Part shown: one piece after another, positions 61,072 through 64,000 of the stretch
How positions within the stretch are numbered: position 1 is the first letter of the stretch
How the letters are laid out: every line of letters begins with the position of its first letter
Assembly: GCF_016862175.1 (NCBI RefSeq)
Contig: NZ_BOML01000038.1
Location: 124,001-188,000 of the forward strand
Source: Paractinoplanes durhamensis
Lineage (GTDB): Bacteria; Actinomycetota; Actinomycetes; Mycobacteriales; Micromonosporaceae
Reading direction: 5' to 3'
DNA length: 64,000 bases
Notes under the pieces: model-generated
Databases searched by the model: none
What the model saw: the letters and a program-made list of their open reading frames with translations, nothing else
Told to the model about the DNA's origin: nothing
Made by a program: the position numbers and the translations under genes

Positions 61072-63959
61072 CAGCGCACCCCCGCCAGGTCGAGCTCGAA
61101 GAGTTCGCGCAGCTGATCGGTGCCGAGGTCGGTGATCCAGCCCTCGCCGGTGCCGACCACCGACGAGGCGAGCGCCTTCTTCCGCTCGATCATCGCGTCG
61201 ATCTTCTCCTCCAGCGTGCCGGTGCAGATGAACTTCCGGACCTGCACGTCGCGTGACTGTCCGATCCGGTACGCGCGGTCGGTGGCCTGGTCCTCGACCG
61301 CCGGATTCCACCACCGGTCGAAGTGGACGACATGGTTGGCGGCCGTCAGGTTGAGGCCGGTGCCGGCCGCCTTGAGCGACAGCAGGAAGAGCATCGGCTC
61401 GTCACTCGTCTGGAACTCCTCGACCAGTGCGTCCCGCCTGGCCTTGGCGAGTCCACCGTGGAGCCAGAGCACCGGACGGTCGAGGTGGGCGGCCAGGTAC
61501 GGCTGCAGGAGCGTGCCCCACTCGGCGTACTGGGTGAAGACCAGCGCCTTGTCGCCGTCCTCGACGATCTCGGCGGCCAGCTCCTCCAGCCGGGCCAGCT
61601 TGCCGGAGCGGGCCGGCAGCTTGGAACCGTCCTTGAGCAGGTGGGCCGGGTGGTTGCAGACCTGCTTGAGCTTGGTCATCGCGGCCAGCACGTTGCCGCG
61701 GCGCTCGATGCCCTCGGAGTTCTCGATCGTGGCCATCATGTCCTCGACCACCGCCTGGTAGAGCGTGGCCTGCTCGGGCGTGAGCGTGCACCACACCTTC
61801 ATCTCGTTCTTCTCCGGCAGGTCCGAGATGATCGACTTGTCGGTCTTGAGGCGGCGCAGCACGAACGGGCCGGTCGCCCGCTTCAACGCCTCGGCGGCGA
61901 GCTCGTCCTGGCGTACCTCGATCGGCTCCTGAAAGCGCTTGCGGAACCGCTTCGCCGGGCCCAGCAGGCCGGGGTTGCAGAAATCCATGATGGACCAGAG
62001 CTCGGCCAGGTGATTTTCGACCGGCGTGCCGGTCAGGGCGATTCGGGTACGGGCGGGGATGGCGCGCACCGCCTGGGCCTGACGGGTGCCGCTGTTCTTG
62101 ATGGCTTGCGCCTCGTCGCAGACGATGCGTTCCCACTTGCCGGCCTTGAGGATCGCCAGATCCCGCACCGCGGTGCCGTAGGTGGTGATCACCAGATCGG
62201 CGGTCTCGATACCTTCTTTATTACGCGACGCTCCATGATGGACGTAGGTCCGGATCTGCGGGGCGAATCGCGCGACCTCCTTCTCCCAGTTGCTGACCAG
62301 AGACATCGGACAGATGAGAAGCGTCGGTTCCGGTGTCGCGTCGGCCCTTTCCTGGACAAGGAGCGAGATGGTCTGGGCCGTCTTGCCGAGGCCCATGTCG
62401 TCGGCGAGGATGCCGCCGAGGCCGATCCGGGCCAGGAAGTGCAGCCAGGACAGGCCGCGCTCCTGGTAGGGGCGCAGCGTCCCCTGGAAACCCGGTGGCG
62501 TGCTGATCGGGGCCAGCCGCTCGGCCGCCTGCCCGGAGATCAGGTCGCCGAGCATCCCGTCCGCGTCCACCTCGACCAGCGGCAGGTCCTCCTCGCCGCC
62601 GTCGACCACCTGCTGCAGCACCTCGCCGGCGGTCAGCTCGCCCTCCCGGCGCCGGCCGACCGCCTTGAGCGCGGCCTTGAGCTGCCGATCGTCCAGCTCG
62701 ACCCACTGGCCGCGGACCCGGACCAGCGGCACCTTGAGCCGGGCCAGCTCGGCCAGCTCCTCGGCGCTGACCACGCCGTCCCCGATGACCAGGTCGAGCC
62801 GGAAGCCGACGATCTCCTCCAGCCCGAACCCGGAGCTGGCCAGCGCCTTCCCGGAGCTCTTGCCCTTCGAGCGGGTGGTCAGCTTCAGGCCGACCCCCTT
62901 GCGACCCGCCCACTTCGGCAGCAGCACGCCGAACCCGGCCGCCTGCAGCAGCGGCGCGGCCTGCCGGAGGAAGTCGTGCGCCTCGCCGGTGTCCAGCGTC
63001 ATCGTGGTCGGTTCGGCCTCGGCGAGCCCGGCGTGCAGCAGCGGGAAGAGCCGGACCGCCCGGCCCAGCCCGGCCAGCAGGGTCTCGTCCGGCCGCGGCG
63101 GCATCCCCGGGAAACGCGCGCCGGCCCACACCTCGTCGGCGCGGAGATAGAGGTTGGGGTCCTCGGCCGACTGCAGCGCGAACTCCAGACCCCAGTCGTC
63201 CTCGCCGGGCGGCGGCTCGCTCAGCCGGAAGCTGACCCGGACCGGCCCGTTTGCCTCGTTCGCGGCCCGCATCCAGTCGCCGAGGGCCGCGCCCAGGTCG
63301 CGGACGTCCTCGGCCTTGGCTCCCGGCAGCGCCGGGTCGTCGGCAGTGAGCGCCGAGATCCACCGGTCCGGCAGCGGAGCCTTCGGGCCCGGCCGGTGCC
63401 CGAGCAGCAGCCGCTCCGGCATCAGGGTCCGGGCCGCCGCGTCGACCAGCACGTTCAGCGCGTCCCGCAGGGTGCGGGCCAGCCCGGCACCGGTCGCCCG
63501 GACCACCGGCGGCATACCGGCCGCGAAGTCGCGGTAGGTGGCGGCGTCGGCGCCGGTGATCACCGGGCGCCAGCGCGCGGCCGGCGTCCCGCCCTCGTTC
63601 ACCAGCTGCGGCAGCATCCGCCCACGCCGGGCCAGGTCGAACGCGAACCCGGCGAGCACGCCCAGGTAGCGCAGCGACGGCCCGGCCAGCCACTCGTCGC
63701 CGCCGGCGTCATCGGCCGAGGCGAGCGTGGCCAGCGCGTCGCCGTCGGCGACCAGGAGAGCCGGCACGTCGTAGGTGCGCAGCTTGACCGCGCGGGTCGT
63801 GGCCAGCTCGGCCGGCGGCACCGGGCCGCGGGTCGTCCCGGGCAGTTTCATCGTCAGCGTCGCGGGCTCGCCGTCGAGCACCCCGGTGAGATCCTCGAGC
63901 CCCTCGGCCCACAGCGCCAATCCCGCGCCCGGCACCCAGCCGGCCTGTACGACGAGCAC
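61071..63959 (-). CDS. SNF2-family DEAD/DEAH-box helicase
   Basis: This 962-residue protein has an N-terminal bacterial SNF2-associated region (about 1-470) and a SNF2 ATPase core: Walker A ADDMGLGKTAQT, Ia LICPMSLVSNWEKE, motif II VCDEAQAIKN, III ALTGTPVENHLAELWSIMDF. The helicase C part has LFLLSLKAAGTGLNLTAANHVVHFDRWWNPAVEDQATDRAYRIGQ. It translocates on double-stranded DNA. GTG 63959 has GGGGG upstream. A SWIM partner is coupled downstream. Confidence 0.94.
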   Translation of the reverse strand: MLVVQAGWVPGAGLALWAEGLEDLTGVLDGEPATLTMKLPGTTRGPVPPAELATTRAVKLRTYDVPALLVADGDALATLASADDAGGDEWLAGPSLRYLGVLAGFAFDLARRGRMLPQLVNEGGTPAARWRPVITGADAATYRDFAAGMPPVVRATGAGLARTLRDALNVLVDAAARTLMPERLLLGHRPGPKAPLPDRWISALTADDPALPGAKAEDVRDLGAALGDWMRAANEANGPVRVSFRLSEPPPGEDDWGLEFALQSAEDPNLYLRADEVWAGARFPGMPPRPDETLLAGLGRAVRLFPLLHAGLAEAEPTTMTLDTGEAHDFLRQAAPLLQAAGFGVLLPKWAGRKGVGLKLTTRSKGKSSGKALASSGFGLEEIVGFRLDLVIGDGVVSAEELAELARLKVPLVRVRGQWVELDDRQLKAALKAVGRRREGELTAGEVLQQVVDGGEEDLPLVEVDADGMLGDLISGQAAERLAPISTPPGFQGTLRPYQERGLSWLHFLARIGLGGILADDMGLGKTAQTISLLVQERADATPEPTLLICPMSLVSNWEKEVARFAPQIRTYVHHGASRNKEGIETADLVITTYGTAVRDLAILKAGKWERIVCDEAQAIKNSGTRQAQAVRAIPARTRIALTGTPVENHLAELWSIMDFCNPGLLGPAKRFRKRFQEPIEVRQDELAAEALKRATGPFVLRRLKTDKSIISDLPEKNEMKVWCTLTPEQATLYQAVVEDMMATIENSEGIERRGNVLAAMTKLKQVCNHPAHLLKDGSKLPARSGKLARLEELAAEIVEDGDKALVFTQYAEWGTLLQPYLAAHLDRPVLWLHGGLAKARRDALVEEFQTSDEPMLFLLSLKAAGTGLNLTAANHVVHFDRWWNPAVEDQATDRAYRIGQSRDVQVRKFICTGTLEEKIDAMIERKKALASSVVGTGEGWITDLGTDQLRELFELDLAGVR

Positions 63960-64000
63960 ACCTACCCCCTGACGACGGGATCGAGAGTACTGAGGTGACC

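Noticed and set aside
61323..63998. 891-codon open frame on the plus strand opposite the SNF2 helicase
   Set aside because: It mirrors the helicase codons, has no recognisable motif, and the helicase on the other strand has all its motifs.

Overview
The window is high-GC DNA with a strong actinobacterial gene style: ATGA/GTGA/TGATG translational coupling, many GTG and a few TTG starts, MqnA/MqnE (futalosine) menaquinone genes, BldC-like and SigE-family regulators, and a dispersed 'MSERSER' repeat. I read it as chromosome of a member of the Micromonosporaceae, most likely Actinoplanes-like. This is inference from gene content; no search was run. No tRNA, rRNA, CRISPR array, complete insertion sequence or prophage was seen, and no gene-free gap exceeds about 260 bases.

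Layout. 1-7741: end of a sensor kinase, a response regulator/PP2C phosphatase, a PadR regulator with its operator and an ABC exporter, then oligopeptidase B divergent from a FAD-linked oxidase. 7801-16688: a signalling block with a RibD-like reductase, a SpoIIE phosphatase, a 1463-residue poly-HAMP hybrid kinase built from seven 276-bp repeats, a response regulator, a MerR/thioredoxin pair and a STAS anti-sigma-factor antagonist. 16835-22733: hemL, a phosphatase and the System II cytochrome c maturation genes (TlpA-like, ccdA, resB, ccsB) in one tightly overlapped operon. 23899-30207: UbiD, MqnP and UbiX of late menaquinone synthesis, interrupted by two sigma-factor/membrane-protein pairs that share an identical promoter. 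30180-37370: BldC-like and Lrp regulators, a glycolipid-binding-domain protein, a DEAD-box helicase, a proline-rich membrane protein and an NlpC/P60 endopeptidase. 37581-42476: mqnE, two small membrane proteins, then a cobalamin riboswitch ahead of a btuFCD-type uptake system. 42570-49342: secreted SGNH esterase, glyoxalase-like protein, a four-gene ABC-2 operon with its own wHTH regulator, a GNAT, and a HelD/HelR-type helicase. 49530-53534: a more mobile-looking stretch with an orphan antitoxin-like XRE protein, an ArsR regulator/MFS pair with a long dyad over the MFS start, and an AlbA_2/ATPase protein with tandem repeats upstream. 53608-63959: mqnA, an LPXTG surface protein, a membrane glycosyltransferase-like protein, an aldo/keto reductase, a secreted GH64 glucanase with a ricin-type lectin domain, and a SWIM-protein/SNF2-helicase pair.

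How the genes fit together. Respiration is a recurring theme: MqnA and MqnE begin futalosine-pathway menaquinone synthesis, MqnP prenylates, UbiD with the UbiX-made prenyl-FMN cofactor decarboxylates, the ccs genes mature c-type cytochromes, and HemL feeds haem. A second theme is partner-switching and two-component signalling (two PP2C phosphatases, STAS protein, giant HAMP kinase). The most unusual items are the twin sigma cassette inside the menaquinone cluster, the poly-HAMP repeat array with a two-unit alternation, a 27-codon repeat-derived ORF coupled at both ends, an XRE antitoxin that looks orphaned by loss of its toxin, and several sharp operators that overlap start codons.
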